Shown: positions 1-9,166 of the stretch, piece by piece
Layout of the letters: each line of letters opens with the position of its first letter
How positions within the stretch are numbered: position 1 is the stretch's first letter
Source of the DNA: a bacterium
GTDB lineage: Bacteria; Bacteroidota; Bacteroidia; Bacteroidales; Bacteroidaceae
Length of the DNA: 37,366 nucleotides
Reading direction: 5' to 3'
Assembly: GCA_004559785.1 (NCBI GenBank)
Contig: SFXD01000011.1
Location: 1-37,366, forward strand
Notes under the pieces: model-generated
Seen by the model: the letters and a program-made list of their open reading frames with translations, nothing else
Told to the model about the DNA's origin: nothing
Database searches by the model: none
Position numbers and translations under genes: made by a program

Positions 1-2706
1 TTCGTGTTTACCCTCTCGATTCTCATGAAAACGACTTCTGTACAGGCACAAACCACAGCCGAGGAGTACCGAAGCCTGTGGAATACTGCCAAGGAAGCAT
101 ACGACAACGCCATTGGTTACAGGTCAGAGGAAATCCCTCTGGTTAAAAGCCAACTGAGCAGCAACGCATCGGACGTACTGGAGGGACAGGACCTGGGCTA
201 TATTCTCGACGGTAACCCCTATACCTTTTGGCACAGCGACTGGCACAACCAGGTTTCGGAAACTCACTACCTGCAGGTGTCACTCGAGGAACCTATAGGC
301 AACGACATCGCAATCTACATGAAAAGGCGTTTCATAGAACAGCACCACCTCACACGGCTGGGATGCCATTGCAGCAACGACGGAACAAACTGGACGGAAA
401 TAGGTGAGTTCCACCTCGACAACGCCTACTACGGGGCAGAGGTTATGTCAAATCCGCTTTCTTTGGGCGATAATACGTACAGATACATCAGATTATATTT
501 TCTGGAAAATTCCGACGGACTTAAATTCGGACATATCGCCGAGTTCCGCCTGCTGCAAGTTGAAATACTGGGAGAGGGCATCGACAGACTGCTTGTCCCT
601 TTGGTCAACAACCTGTATGCCGAACTAATGAAGGGCAAGGACATTGCCGACAAGGACATTACGGAGGATCTCCTGTACGCCCTGCAGACGGCATACGACA
701 ACCTGCAGAAGGAAAAGGAGAGGGTCAGCGCCGGACTGCTGCCTTCGTTCATGGTGCAGAAAAGCGACCTTCCTACCCTGTTCCTCAACACGACGGACGG
801 ACTGCCGGTAGCCGGCAAGGCAGAATGGAAATATGCCGACATGTGGAGGCTGGAAGGAGACTCCGTTGCAGCATACGACTCTCTGAAAATCAAGGGAAGG
901 GGCAACAGCACTTGGGGACTCGCAAAAAAGCCATATAGAATCAAGTTCGGAAAGAAGGAGAAATTCCTGGGCAAGGGATTTGCAAAAGCCAAGAACTGGA
1001 CTCTGATTGCTAACTATGCTGACAAGACTCTGCTGCGTAACGCCGTGGCCGCCTTCATAGGCAAGGAACTCGGTCAGCCTTTCGTACCTGCTGCGGAATT
1101 TGTCGACCTTGTACTCAATGGTGAATACCTCGGGAACTATCAGGTAAGCGACCAGATAGAGGTGCACAAGAAGAGAGTGGAGATAACGGAACAGGAGGAG
1201 ATTCCCACCGACTCATCGGACATTACAGGAGGATACCTAATAGAATTCGACGGCTCAGCACAATCCGAGCCCGTATATTTCTATACAAACCATGGGCAGC
1301 CCGTCACAATAAAGTCACCGGACGACGATGTCATTGTGGATGCACAGAAGAATTATATCAGGTGCTTCGTCAACGAGTTCGAGGAAAGGCTCTTCTCAGA
1401 CAATTACCGCGATTCCACCCAGGGTTACCGCTCGATGGTGGACAGTACGACTCTTGCCAGTTGGTTCGTGGCTAATGAATATACGGGCAACGCCGACGGC
1501 TACTGGAGCACATACGCTTATAAGGAGGCAGGCGACGACAGGCTTTATTGGGGACCTATGTGGGATTACGACATAGCCTTCAACAACTGCGACCGGATAG
1601 GCGAAGTAACCGACAGGCTCATGATAGATGCAGGTTTTACGTCAGGCAAGATGACGGAGTATGTGCGAAGGATGTGGGACGACCCCTGGTTCAGAAACCT
1701 GACCGGCAGACTTTGGCACAAGGCAGTACTTCAGGAGGGACTTGTGGAAAAGACAATCGCCTACATAGACAGTATGGCACAGGTGATAGACCAAAGCCAA
1801 AGGCTGAATTTCGGGAAATGGTCGCTCAGCGAACACGTCTACAACGAGATTGTGCTGTACAGTACCTATCAGGAGGGTGTAGACTACCTGAAGAAATTCG
1901 TACGGGAACACGCCGAATTCCTGTCTGCTACATTCCCTAACCCCGAAGGACTGCCATCACCACCTCCTGCCCCGAACAATCCCTTAGGCGTGGAAAAAGA
2001 AGCCCTATATTATGTATATAATGTACAGACAGGGAACGTCACGGACATGAGGCAAGATTCCGAAACAGCCACGATATGCACTTGGGCAGGCACGCCCTCG
2101 AGAGCAGAGACACAGCTCTGGCAATTCGTACCCATAAGCGGCGACCACTACATCATAGTCTTGCAAACGGATGTCGCCGTCCACAATGGTACGTCTTATA
2201 ACACAGGCTCTACCATCGCCCTATGCGAACGCAACGATTCGGACAAGAGACAATGGTGGGAATTCGTCCCTACCGCAGACTACTATGCCATAGCCAATGC
2301 ACAGACAGGACTTGCATGGAACAACTCCGGAGGAAATGCCGACAATGGGAATCCCATTATCACTTGGACCAACGATGCCAACAACTCCGTAAAACCTACA
2401 CGCCAATGGTACATTCAGAAGGCAAGCGAGGACATTACGGATGATATTGCTTCGGCTTCGGGAGATGAAGAGTACCGTGTAGGATTCGACCCTGTTACAG
2501 GACACATCGTTCTACACACAAAGGCAGACGCTTCCAAGGTAAGCAGCATGATAGCCGTATATGACGCCAACGGGCGTATAGTAGGTCGTGGCGATGCCGA
2601 AACACCAGTAAGCGTGGCACAACTGCCCGACGGCATCTACATCATCTCATGGAACGTGGGCGGAACAAGGAGAAGCATAAAATTCAACAAACCCATTATT
2701 AACTAA
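1..2706 (+). CDS. Secreted CotH-kinase-like protein with discoidin-like and ricin-like domains (5' partial)
   Basis: The frame is open from base 1 and begins inside a signal peptide (hydrophobic FTLSILM, then VQAQ as probable cleavage site), so the true start lies upstream of the window. Domains in order, numbered from base 1: F5/8 type C (discoidin-like) about 50-190 with TFWHSDW; a helical linker about 195-245; a CotH kinase domain about 257-560 with RGNSTW at 300-305, GEYLGNYQ and WDYD at 521-524; a ricin-type beta-trefoil about 667-810 with QxW-like motifs QLWQF, QWWEF and RQWYI; and a T9SS-like sorting tail about 825-901 (VYDANGRIV...GIYIIS). CotH proteins are atypical kinases known from spore coats; here the protein is probably exported and cell-surface or released, and its substrate is unknown. 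The two flanking sugar-binding-type domains suggest action on or near glycans (inference). The next gene begins 12 nt downstream, so the two are probably co-transcribed. Confidence 0.88.
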   Translation, partial: FVFTLSILMKTTSVQAQTTAEEYRSLWNTAKEAYDNAIGYRSEEIPLVKSQLSSNASDVLEGQDLGYILDGNPYTFWHSDWHNQVSETHYLQVSLEEPIGNDIAIYMKRRFIEQHHLTRLGCHCSNDGTNWTEIGEFHLDNAYYGAEVMSNPLSLGDNTYRYIRLYFLENSDGLKFGHIAEFRLLQVEILGEGIDRLLVPLVNNLYAELMKGKDIADKDITEDLLYALQTAYDNLQKEKERVSAGLLPSFMVQKSDLPTLFLNTTDGLPVAGKAEWKYADMWRLEGDSVAAYDSLKIKGRGNSTWGLAKKPYRIKFGKKEKFLGKGFAKAKNWTLIANYADKTLLRNAVAAFIGKELGQPFVPAAEFVDLVLNGEYLGNYQVSDQIEVHKKRVEITEQEEIPTDSSDITGGYLIEFDGSAQSEPVYFYTNHGQPVTIKSPDDDVIVDAQKNYIRCFVNEFEERLFSDNYRDSTQGYRSMVDSTTLASWFVANEYTGNADGYWSTYAYKEAGDDRLYWGPMWDYDIAFNNCDRIGEVTDRLMIDAGFTSGKMTEYVRRMWDDPWFRNLTGRLWHKAVLQEGLVEKTIAYIDSMAQVIDQSQRLNFGKWSLSEHVYNEIVLYSTYQEGVDYLKKFVREHAEFLSATFPNPEGLPSPPPAPNNPLGVEKEALYYVYNVQTGNVTDMRQDSETATICTWAGTPSRAETQLWQFVPISGDHYIIVLQTDVAVHNGTSYNTGSTIALCERNDSDKRQWWEFVPTADYYAIANAQTGLAWNNSGGNADNGNPIITWTNDANNSVKPTRQWYIQKASEDITDDIASASGDEEYRVGFDPVTGHIVLHTKADASKVSSMIAVYDANGRIVGRGDAETPVSVAQLPDGIYIISWNVGGTRRSIKFNKPIIN

Positions 2707-2718
2707 TTTTCAAGCATT

Positions 2719-5700
2719 ATGAGTAACAGAAAAACTTTATTTTCGTTTATGATTATGCTATTGTCAGGCATTTTGCCGACTATGGCACAGTTTGATGCAG
2801 CCGCAAACGGATTCGACCCCGACACAAGGCTTATCCTAAGAGAAACGCAGCTCAGCAGTCCTGCCAGCGACTCCTCAGAGGGTCAGCACATCGAGTATCT
2901 GATCGACGACAATGTCACAACGTTCTGGCACAGCGATTGGCATGGTACGTATAGCGGCGACCACTATGTACAGATCGACCTGGAGAACGAGACTTCGGGT
3001 TACTACCAGATAGTCTTCGGCCGCCGCCACAACAGCAACACCTGCCAGCCTACGAGATTGCTGGTGGAGGAGAGCCTCGACGGCGACATCTGGTCAACGT
3101 CGAAGACGGTAGAGATTCCCTACTACGGCGATGCTGACCAGGGGACGTACGTCATCTCGGACATGTTCAGGCTGAAGGGATGCAACCACATCCGCGTTAC
3201 CTGCACGCAAACCAACACCAACACCAAGACTTGGCACTGTGCGGAATTGCAGATCTACCCTGCCGACAAGGCCCTTGCCCTGGCAAGTGCCATTACCGAA
3301 CTGCTCAACCAGTATGACAAGTACCTGCCGGGCTTCCCCGAAGAGCTGAACATAGGCACGGGCTTCGGCCAATATTCCGACGAGGAGGCTTGGGCGGATT
3401 TCCAGGCCGACCTTGACCTGGCATACCAGTACGCAGAGAGAATGGACGCCGGAGAGGAAATTGCCGAGGAACTAATCTACGCAATCATCGAGAAGACTGA
3501 CGCCGACTTCGAGAGGATAATGGCAAGCCTCGTCACGTTCAGGATGGACGACGGCTACTACCGCATAGTGGGCAACCTGCGCTACTACAACGAGGTTGAC
3601 AACGGCGAGATGGACCTCGACGGCAACCCTATCCTGGAAAAGGAATATTACGACATAGCCATGTACGGCAGCCTCGACGGCTGGCTGTGGTGGGATGCCA
3701 AGGACGACAACGACGCGCGCTACCTATGGAAACTGAGCATGGAAGGCAAGGACGTACGAATGATAAACGCAGGAACGGACATGCAGTGCGATATGGCTGA
3801 GGGAGAATGGATTATCCGCATGTCCGAAGAAAACAACCGACTCATGGGCTTCGACTATGCAGGCACGGAGAACGGTCACGACGTCATTGCGATACGCTTC
3901 GCCAACTACCCGACCGACCTGAACGGTGGCACATACATACATCAGATGGGGCACCAGAGGGGTGAAGGCAAGGGACCGCAGAAACTGGGTACATGGAAGT
4001 CTACATGGAACATGGGTGACGAGTACACAAGTGACAAGGGTACGTCCGAGTGGTATCTCGAGAGGGTTTCAGACGAGGAGGCCCAGACCCTGATGGATGC
4101 ATTCGAGCTGGTGAAGAACCACGACAAACTCGTCCTCAACTATCAGGACTACATCGCAAAGGCAAAGGATGCACTCAACGTAGCTTACGACGAACTTAAC
4201 GTCTGGACTCCCGACAAGGAAGCTCCCGTAATACAGTCCACCTCACAGTTCCACTCTCTGTGGACAGAACCTAACGAGGGTTCGCTCGACAACCTGCTCG
4301 ACGGCGACAACACCACCTTCTGGCACAGCCGCTGGAGCGGAGGAAACGCCACGGGTCCTCATCAGGCAAGTCTCGACGTTACCCTCGACGAGCCGCTGCA
4401 AGGCACATACCAGTTGTATGTACTGCGCCGCAAGACAGATGACGACCACATTACAAAGACAAGCCTATACGGTACGAACGACGATGCAGCCCTGGAGGAT
4501 ACCCAGGACACCAACTGGGAACTTATCGACGACAATGTTTCCCTGCCGTGGTACAACGGACAGTATGACGTTATCTCCAAGGTAATCACCTTTACGAAAC
4601 CGTACAAGCACCTTCGCTTCTACGAGGAGTCCGCTCAGGGTAAGAACAACGGCTACCGCAACTTCGGGCACTATGCGACATTCCAGCTCTACCCCACTTC
4701 CAAGACCAAGACCTCTCAGTTCGAAGCCATGGGCGAGACAGGAACGACCCTTGAGGCCATAGTCAACGCATACGAGACTCTCGACCTGAAAACCCTTACC
4801 GTAGACGACTACAATGCTCTCGTCAACGCATACGAGGCATTCAAGGCCGTCCTGGTAGACCCGACGGAGTTGCGCAACACCATCGCAAGCAACAAGAAGT
4901 ACCCCGACTACGTCATCGTAGGCGAGAACCCGGGCTACTGGACTTCGGACGAGACAGCCGCTACGCTCGACAAGCTCCTTACTGCCGCCACGGAGTATGA
5001 CGACAGCGGAAAGTACACACAGGACGAGACAGACAGCTTTGTGAGGAACATCAAGGCTGCCAAGGATGCAATCTTCTCCACGGCCATCGGAGTGGACACG
5101 ACCAAGTGGTACCACTTCTGCTTCGACAGCGAAGAGAACTTCGACCTCAACAATTGGAGCAAGAACACCATAGCGAACGGTACACTCTACAACCAGCGCA
5201 TCGCCCCGGGTACGCGTACAGATGGCATAGGTACCGTACTCAACAGCGAGGACATAAAGCCAGGTGCTGAACTCTACTACTTCAGCGAGGAAGAGATGAC
5301 CAACGAGGAGGCTTCGCAGTTCCGCTTCGTTGCCCTCACAGACTCTACCTACGCCATCCAGAACCGTGCCAGCGGCATGTACATCTACCGCAAGCCTTTC
5401 ACCCAAAACGGCGGTATTTCACTGCAGTGGACACCAGCCGCCTTCACGGTGAAGCCCATCGGTTACGGACAGAACATATTATACATGACTCTCATCGACG
5501 GTCAGACTATTAGCTATCCTCACCTCAACGCATGGGAGAGCAAGTGCAGCTACGTGGGCACATGGGATGACAGCCATCCTGGTTGCAACTCCCACTTCCT
5601 CATAGAACCCGTAGAGGATGTTGACTTCGAAGCCTACGTGCCAACCATGACTCTCAATCGTCTGACGGGAGGCATCACGCCTATCTGCTACCCCATGAAC

Positions 5701-6279
5701 CTTACAGTTGACCACTCCGACGTGTACACTCCGCTGGGAAGCTTTGAGCAGGAAGGAACAGCCTACCTTGCCCTCAAGAACAAGGAAGGAGAGGCAATTG
5801 AGGCAGGAGAACCGTTCTTCATCATTCCACAGGGAACATACGACGGCGAGGCTTGCGAGGATGTCGCGCTCTACACAGGTTCCAGCATGACCAGCCAGCC
5901 CAAGAACGTAGGTGGCTTGGTAGGAACTTTCCTCGACACATGGATTGGAACGGGTTACGTGTACTTCGAAGGCAACGAGACAAAGTCCGTTGAAGGTCTC
6001 GACACGGGTCGCAACTACAGCGTACCGGCAAACTCTGCCTACCTGAAGTATGGCGACGTGATGCTGGAGGACGGAACCGAGTACGACCTGGCAATAGAAA
6101 TCAACGGCAAGTACGACGACTGGACAGGTATCCAGAATGCCCTGAGGACCGTCTCTGCCGAGGGTGCCGTATACACCATCTCCGGCAAGCTCGTCAGCAG
6201 CAAGGCTACGCTGAAGGACGTCAGGTTCATGGGCAAGGGCATCTACATCATGAATGGAACCAAGGTGATTGTGAAGTGA
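2719..6279 (+). CDS. Large secreted protein with two discoidin-like domains and a T9SS-like tail
   Basis: This is a 1186-aa protein with an N-terminal signal peptide (FMIMLLSGILPTMAQ, cleavage near TMAQ). A first F5/8 type C-like domain spans about 38-180 (TFWHSDW near 70) and is followed by a helical linker, the same N-terminal layout as the upstream CotH protein. A beta-rich region about 275-450 resembles a trefoil or lectin fold, but I cannot assign it. A second F5/8 type C-like domain spans about 497-660 (TFWHSRW near 533). The C-terminal part includes another beta-rich stretch and ends in VYTISGKLV...GIYIMNGTKVIVK, the tail typical of Prevotella secreted proteins. I see no catalytic domain. 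A carbohydrate-binding or adhesin-like surface role is the best inference. It starts 12 nt after the CotH gene and ends just before a strong terminator. Confidence 0.85.
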   Translation: MSNRKTLFSFMIMLLSGILPTMAQFDAAANGFDPDTRLILRETQLSSPASDSSEGQHIEYLIDDNVTTFWHSDWHGTYSGDHYVQIDLENETSGYYQIVFGRRHNSNTCQPTRLLVEESLDGDIWSTSKTVEIPYYGDADQGTYVISDMFRLKGCNHIRVTCTQTNTNTKTWHCAELQIYPADKALALASAITELLNQYDKYLPGFPEELNIGTGFGQYSDEEAWADFQADLDLAYQYAERMDAGEEIAEELIYAIIEKTDADFERIMASLVTFRMDDGYYRIVGNLRYYNEVDNGEMDLDGNPILEKEYYDIAMYGSLDGWLWWDAKDDNDARYLWKLSMEGKDVRMINAGTDMQCDMAEGEWIIRMSEENNRLMGFDYAGTENGHDVIAIRFANYPTDLNGGTYIHQMGHQRGEGKGPQKLGTWKSTWNMGDEYTSDKGTSEWYLERVSDEEAQTLMDAFELVKNHDKLVLNYQDYIAKAKDALNVAYDELNVWTPDKEAPVIQSTSQFHSLWTEPNEGSLDNLLDGDNTTFWHSRWSGGNATGPHQASLDVTLDEPLQGTYQLYVLRRKTDDDHITKTSLYGTNDDAALEDTQDTNWELIDDNVSLPWYNGQYDVISKVITFTKPYKHLRFYEESAQGKNNGYRNFGHYATFQLYPTSKTKTSQFEAMGETGTTLEAIVNAYETLDLKTLTVDDYNALVNAYEAFKAVLVDPTELRNTIASNKKYPDYVIVGENPGYWTSDETAATLDKLLTAATEYDDSGKYTQDETDSFVRNIKAAKDAIFSTAIGVDTTKWYHFCFDSEENFDLNNWSKNTIANGTLYNQRIAPGTRTDGIGTVLNSEDIKPGAELYYFSEEEMTNEEASQFRFVALTDSTYAIQNRASGMYIYRKPFTQNGGISLQWTPAAFTVKPIGYGQNILYMTLIDGQTISYPHLNAWESKCSYVGTWDDSHPGCNSHFLIEPVEDVDFEAYVPTMTLNRLTGGITPICYPMNLTVDHSDVYTPLGSFEQEGTAYLALKNKEGEAIEAGEPFFIIPQGTYDGEACEDVALYTGSSMTSQPKNVGGLVGTFLDTWIGTGYVYFEGNETKSVEGLDTGRNYSVPANSAYLKYGDVMLEDGTEYDLAIEINGKYDDWTGIQNALRTVSAEGAVYTISGKLVSSKATLKDVRFMGKGIYIMNGTKVIVK

Positions 6280-6298
6280 CATAACACCTATACAATCT

Positions 6299-6342
6299 AA
6301 AGTATGGGTGCAGGCTAATGCCTCCCCATACTTTGTTTTTTT
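6299..6342 (+). terminator. Intrinsic terminator after the two discoidin-like genes
   Basis: A 10-bp perfect stem, AAAGTATGGG (6299-6308) with CCCATACTTT (6325-6334), encloses a nested AGGC/GCCT hairpin and is followed by a run of seven T (6336-6342). It sits 20 nt after the stop codon of the upstream gene. I found no clear TAnnTTTG promoter between it and the GH97 gene start at 6381, so GH97 expression may depend on read-through or on a promoter I do not recognise. Confidence 0.85.
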
Positions 6343-6380
6343 AATCATACAATTCAACTTCACCTGACAACAAACTTACA

Positions 6381-8876
6381 ATGCAGAACACCAGCAGACT
6401 TATTCTCATAGCCGGAGCATTCCTCTTGCAGCCTACCGCAATGTGGGCTGAGGACTTCTCCAACACGTCGCCCAACGGAAGGATAAAGGCTACCGTCCAT
6501 CTCGTCGACGGGAAACTCACCTATACCGTCACCAAGGACGGACGCACGCTTGTCGACGAATCGCCCCTCGGACTGAAAACCACCCTCAAGGACCTCACCG
6601 AGGGACTCTCACTCGTATCCTCGGCAACAGCGGAGATTGACGACCCATACTGGCTTCCCGTCGGGAAACAGACCTCGTACAGGGATCGTTGCAACATACT
6701 CTCTGTAATAACCTCCAAGGGGACATGGAGGCAGACCGTACAGTTCCGCCTCTACGACGACGGCTTCGCATTCCGGTACGTCATACCCAAGTACGGCGGC
6801 AACACTATGGCTACCCTTACGGAGGAGACGAGCCGCATAAGATTGAGCAACTTCACCAACTGCCTTGCCTGCAGGTTCATAGGCAACATCCAGTCGCCCA
6901 ACTACCCATACGAAGGCAGATATACATATTTCACCAACTGGACCAACCTTATCGGTTCGAATGACGACCGTTTCAACGCTCCTGCACTCGTCTATGACGG
7001 TACGGACTACATACTGCTCTCCGAAGCCGACAACAGGGGCATTTTCTGCACATCGCTCATCAAGGCCGAGACCACTAAGGGAGAATTCTCCTATTCATGG
7101 ACAGGAGCCACCAAGGACTATGCCCAGGACAAGGAGCACAAGATAACATGCCAACTGCCCGCATACACACCATGGAGAATGGCCGTCGTGGGAAGTCTGG
7201 CAGATGTGTTCGGCACGACAATGACCGAGAACCTCTGCCCTGCCACCGCCATAGACGATATGGACTGGATAAAGCCCGGTGTGAGCGCATGGTACTGGGG
7301 CGGTTCGGACGGCAACAAGAGCTGGATACAAAAAGAATACGGAGGCTTGCTCGCAGGCGAGACGGCACATGCCGACCTTGCAGCGGAAATGGGATGGCCA
7401 TACACCCTGATAGACGGAGGATGGAGCAAGGACTGGGTGCCCGCTCTTGTGGAACATGCGGCAGAGAACGGCGTGAAATCCCTTCTGTGGCAGACCGCAA
7501 GGCTCTCCGACAACCAGCAGTTCTCCAACGCCAACATGGAGGCTACCCTGAAACAATGGGCTGCATGGGGAATCAAGGGCATAAAGATAGATTTCTGGGA
7601 AGACGACTCAAAGGAGGCTATGGAAAGGATGGAGAACCTCTACAAACTGTGCGCAAAGTACAAGATGCTTGTCAACTACCACGGATGTACACGCCCCTCG
7701 GGACTGAGGCGCACATATCCTCACATCATGACGCAGGAAGGAATCTACGGAGGCGAAAACCAGTTCTGGGCTGCCAAGAACATCACGGCACAGCACCACC
7801 TGAACCTTATCTTCACGCGCAACGTGGTAGGAGCAGCCGACTACACGCCGGGAGACTTTGCCACATGGTACGGCAGTATAATAACACAACAGTCCATGGG
7901 ACACCATCTGGCTCTGCTCACGGCCTTCGAGAGCGGCATTGTCCACATAGCCGAATGCCCGCAGAACATAAGGTATTTCCTCGGGAAGGACATCATGAAA
8001 CGGTTGCCTACCGTATGGGACGAGAGCCGTCTGCTGGAGGGAGACATCCTGAAGTATGCCACCATCGCCAGGCGCAACGGTGAAGACTGGTGGGTGGCAG
8101 GCATCAACACGGCGGAAAGAACCTGCAAACTCGACCTCGACTTCCTTGAAGAGGGCAAGACGTACACGGCGTACATATACAGGGACGGCTCATGCCGAAG
8201 CGAACTGAAGTTCAACAAGATGGAAGTTACAAAGGGCACCCCAGTCTCATTCAAGGAACTTTCCGAAGGAGGATTCCTGATGCAGATATCACCCAACCCC
8301 AACCTTGACGTTCCGGCAGAACGCACCACCTACGAGGCAGAGTCCACTCTGAACACTCTCAGCACGGGCGTAACCAGAGCAAACTACAATTCTCTCCACG
8401 CATCGGCAGGAGCCTTCGTGAAGAACATTGGTCTGGGACGCAAACTGCAATTCAACCGTGTCAAAGCGGATAATGACGGGGAATACCTGCTTACCATATA
8501 CTATATAACAAAGGACAAGAGGTATGCCAAACTGCTGGTGAACGACGAACAGGTGGGCGATACGATAACCTACGAACCCAACAATGACATTACAAACACC
8601 TTCGACCCCGAAGGCATGGGATGGAAGATGATACCTGTCCGACTGAGAGCCGGCTACAACACCATCACCATCCAGAGCTATAGTGATCTGTGGGCTCCGA
8701 ACTTCGACCGCATCACCATCCATCCCTTGTCTGGCGAGGCAACCGGAATCAAGGCAGCTGAGGCTTCAGCCTCGGCAGGCAAGGACGGAATATACGACCT
8801 CTCTGGCAAAAGGCTTGCCTCAGTTCCGTATGACGGCATTTACATCAAGGATGGAAAAAAGTATGCCGTAAAATAA
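6381..8876 (+). CDS. Glycoside hydrolase family 97 protein with CBM35/6-like module and T9SS-like tail
   Basis: This 831-aa secreted protein has a signal peptide LILIAGAFLLQPTAMWA. The N-terminal beta-sandwich and the (beta/alpha)8 barrel of GH97 occupy about 25-640. In the barrel, GIKIDFW places Asp404 at the position used as nucleophile by retaining GH97 enzymes (such as the alpha-galactosidase branch), and MTQEGIYGGE offers Glu453 as the likely acid/base. The inverting SusB branch uses glutamates instead, so I favour a retaining alpha-galactosidase-like enzyme; the substrate remains inferred. A CBM35/CBM6-like domain follows at about 649-776 (starts YEAEST, ends NFDRITIH). The end is IYDLSGKRL...GIYIKDGKKYAVK, a T9SS-like tail. 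GH97 enzymes are usually periplasmic; the added binding module and tail suggest a surface location here. The gene follows a terminator and is followed by a tandem-repeat array. Confidence 0.9.
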   Translation: MQNTSRLILIAGAFLLQPTAMWAEDFSNTSPNGRIKATVHLVDGKLTYTVTKDGRTLVDESPLGLKTTLKDLTEGLSLVSSATAEIDDPYWLPVGKQTSYRDRCNILSVITSKGTWRQTVQFRLYDDGFAFRYVIPKYGGNTMATLTEETSRIRLSNFTNCLACRFIGNIQSPNYPYEGRYTYFTNWTNLIGSNDDRFNAPALVYDGTDYILLSEADNRGIFCTSLIKAETTKGEFSYSWTGATKDYAQDKEHKITCQLPAYTPWRMAVVGSLADVFGTTMTENLCPATAIDDMDWIKPGVSAWYWGGSDGNKSWIQKEYGGLLAGETAHADLAAEMGWPYTLIDGGWSKDWVPALVEHAAENGVKSLLWQTARLSDNQQFSNANMEATLKQWAAWGIKGIKIDFWEDDSKEAMERMENLYKLCAKYKMLVNYHGCTRPSGLRRTYPHIMTQEGIYGGENQFWAAKNITAQHHLNLIFTRNVVGAADYTPGDFATWYGSIITQQSMGHHLALLTAFESGIVHIAECPQNIRYFLGKDIMKRLPTVWDESRLLEGDILKYATIARRNGEDWWVAGINTAERTCKLDLDFLEEGKTYTAYIYRDGSCRSELKFNKMEVTKGTPVSFKELSEGGFLMQISPNPNLDVPAERTTYEAESTLNTLSTGVTRANYNSLHASAGAFVKNIGLGRKLQFNRVKADNDGEYLLTIYYITKDKRYAKLLVNDEQVGDTITYEPNNDITNTFDPEGMGWKMIPVRLRAGYNTITIQSYSDLWAPNFDRITIHPLSGEATGIKAAEASASAGKDGIYDLSGKRLASVPYDGIYIKDGKKYAVK

Positions 8877-8888
8877 GCCCTGATTCAA

Positions 8889-9001
8889 AGAAGATATACT
8901 TCACCGGCAAGGTAAGTATATCTTCTCCGGCAGGGTAAGTATATCTTCTCCGGCAGGGTATAGTATATCTTCTCCGGCAGGATGAGTATATCTTCTCCGG
9001 A
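8889..9001. repeat. Five tandem 23-bp units forming alternative hairpins
   Basis: Starting at 8891 there are five head-to-tail units of about 23 bp (starts near 8891, 8914, 8937, 8961, 8984; one extra base before the fourth). The consensus is AAGTATATCTTC followed by TCCGGCAGGGT. The first unit has ATATA in place of TATAT in its core. As a result 8889-8901 pairs perfectly over 13 bp with 8914-8926, and over 11-12 bp with the equivalent arm of each later unit (8937-8948, 8962-8972, 8985-8995). It lies 12 nt after the GH97 stop and about 80 nt upstream of the next promoter. It could terminate GH97 transcripts, stabilise their 3' ends or bind a protein; the sequence does not decide. Confidence 0.85.
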
Positions 9002-9081
9002 AAAGGACAGGACGGAAAATTCATGAAAAGAAACAAATACCCATGGTTGGCAGACGTAACGAGAAAAAAAATCCTGCGACC

Positions 9082-9112
9082 TTTGCAATATGGAGGGAAA
9101 TTGCTATATTTG
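9082..9112 (+). promoter_or_regulatory. Bacteroidota-type promoter for the repeat-protein gene
   Basis: TTTG at 9082-9085, a spacer of exactly 19 nt, and TATATTTG at 9105-9112 match the Bacteroidota primary-sigma consensus TTTG-N19-TAnnTTTG. Transcription would start near 9118, leaving an A-rich, G-poor leader of about 50 nt before the ATG at 9167. Confidence 0.85.
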
Positions 9113-9166
9113 CAGCATACAACTTAAACTTACAACCAAAACAAACAAAATCTTATTAATTACATC

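Noticed and set aside
8889..9001. CRISPR array
   Set aside because: The 23-bp units are contiguous with no unique spacers, and no cas gene is nearby.
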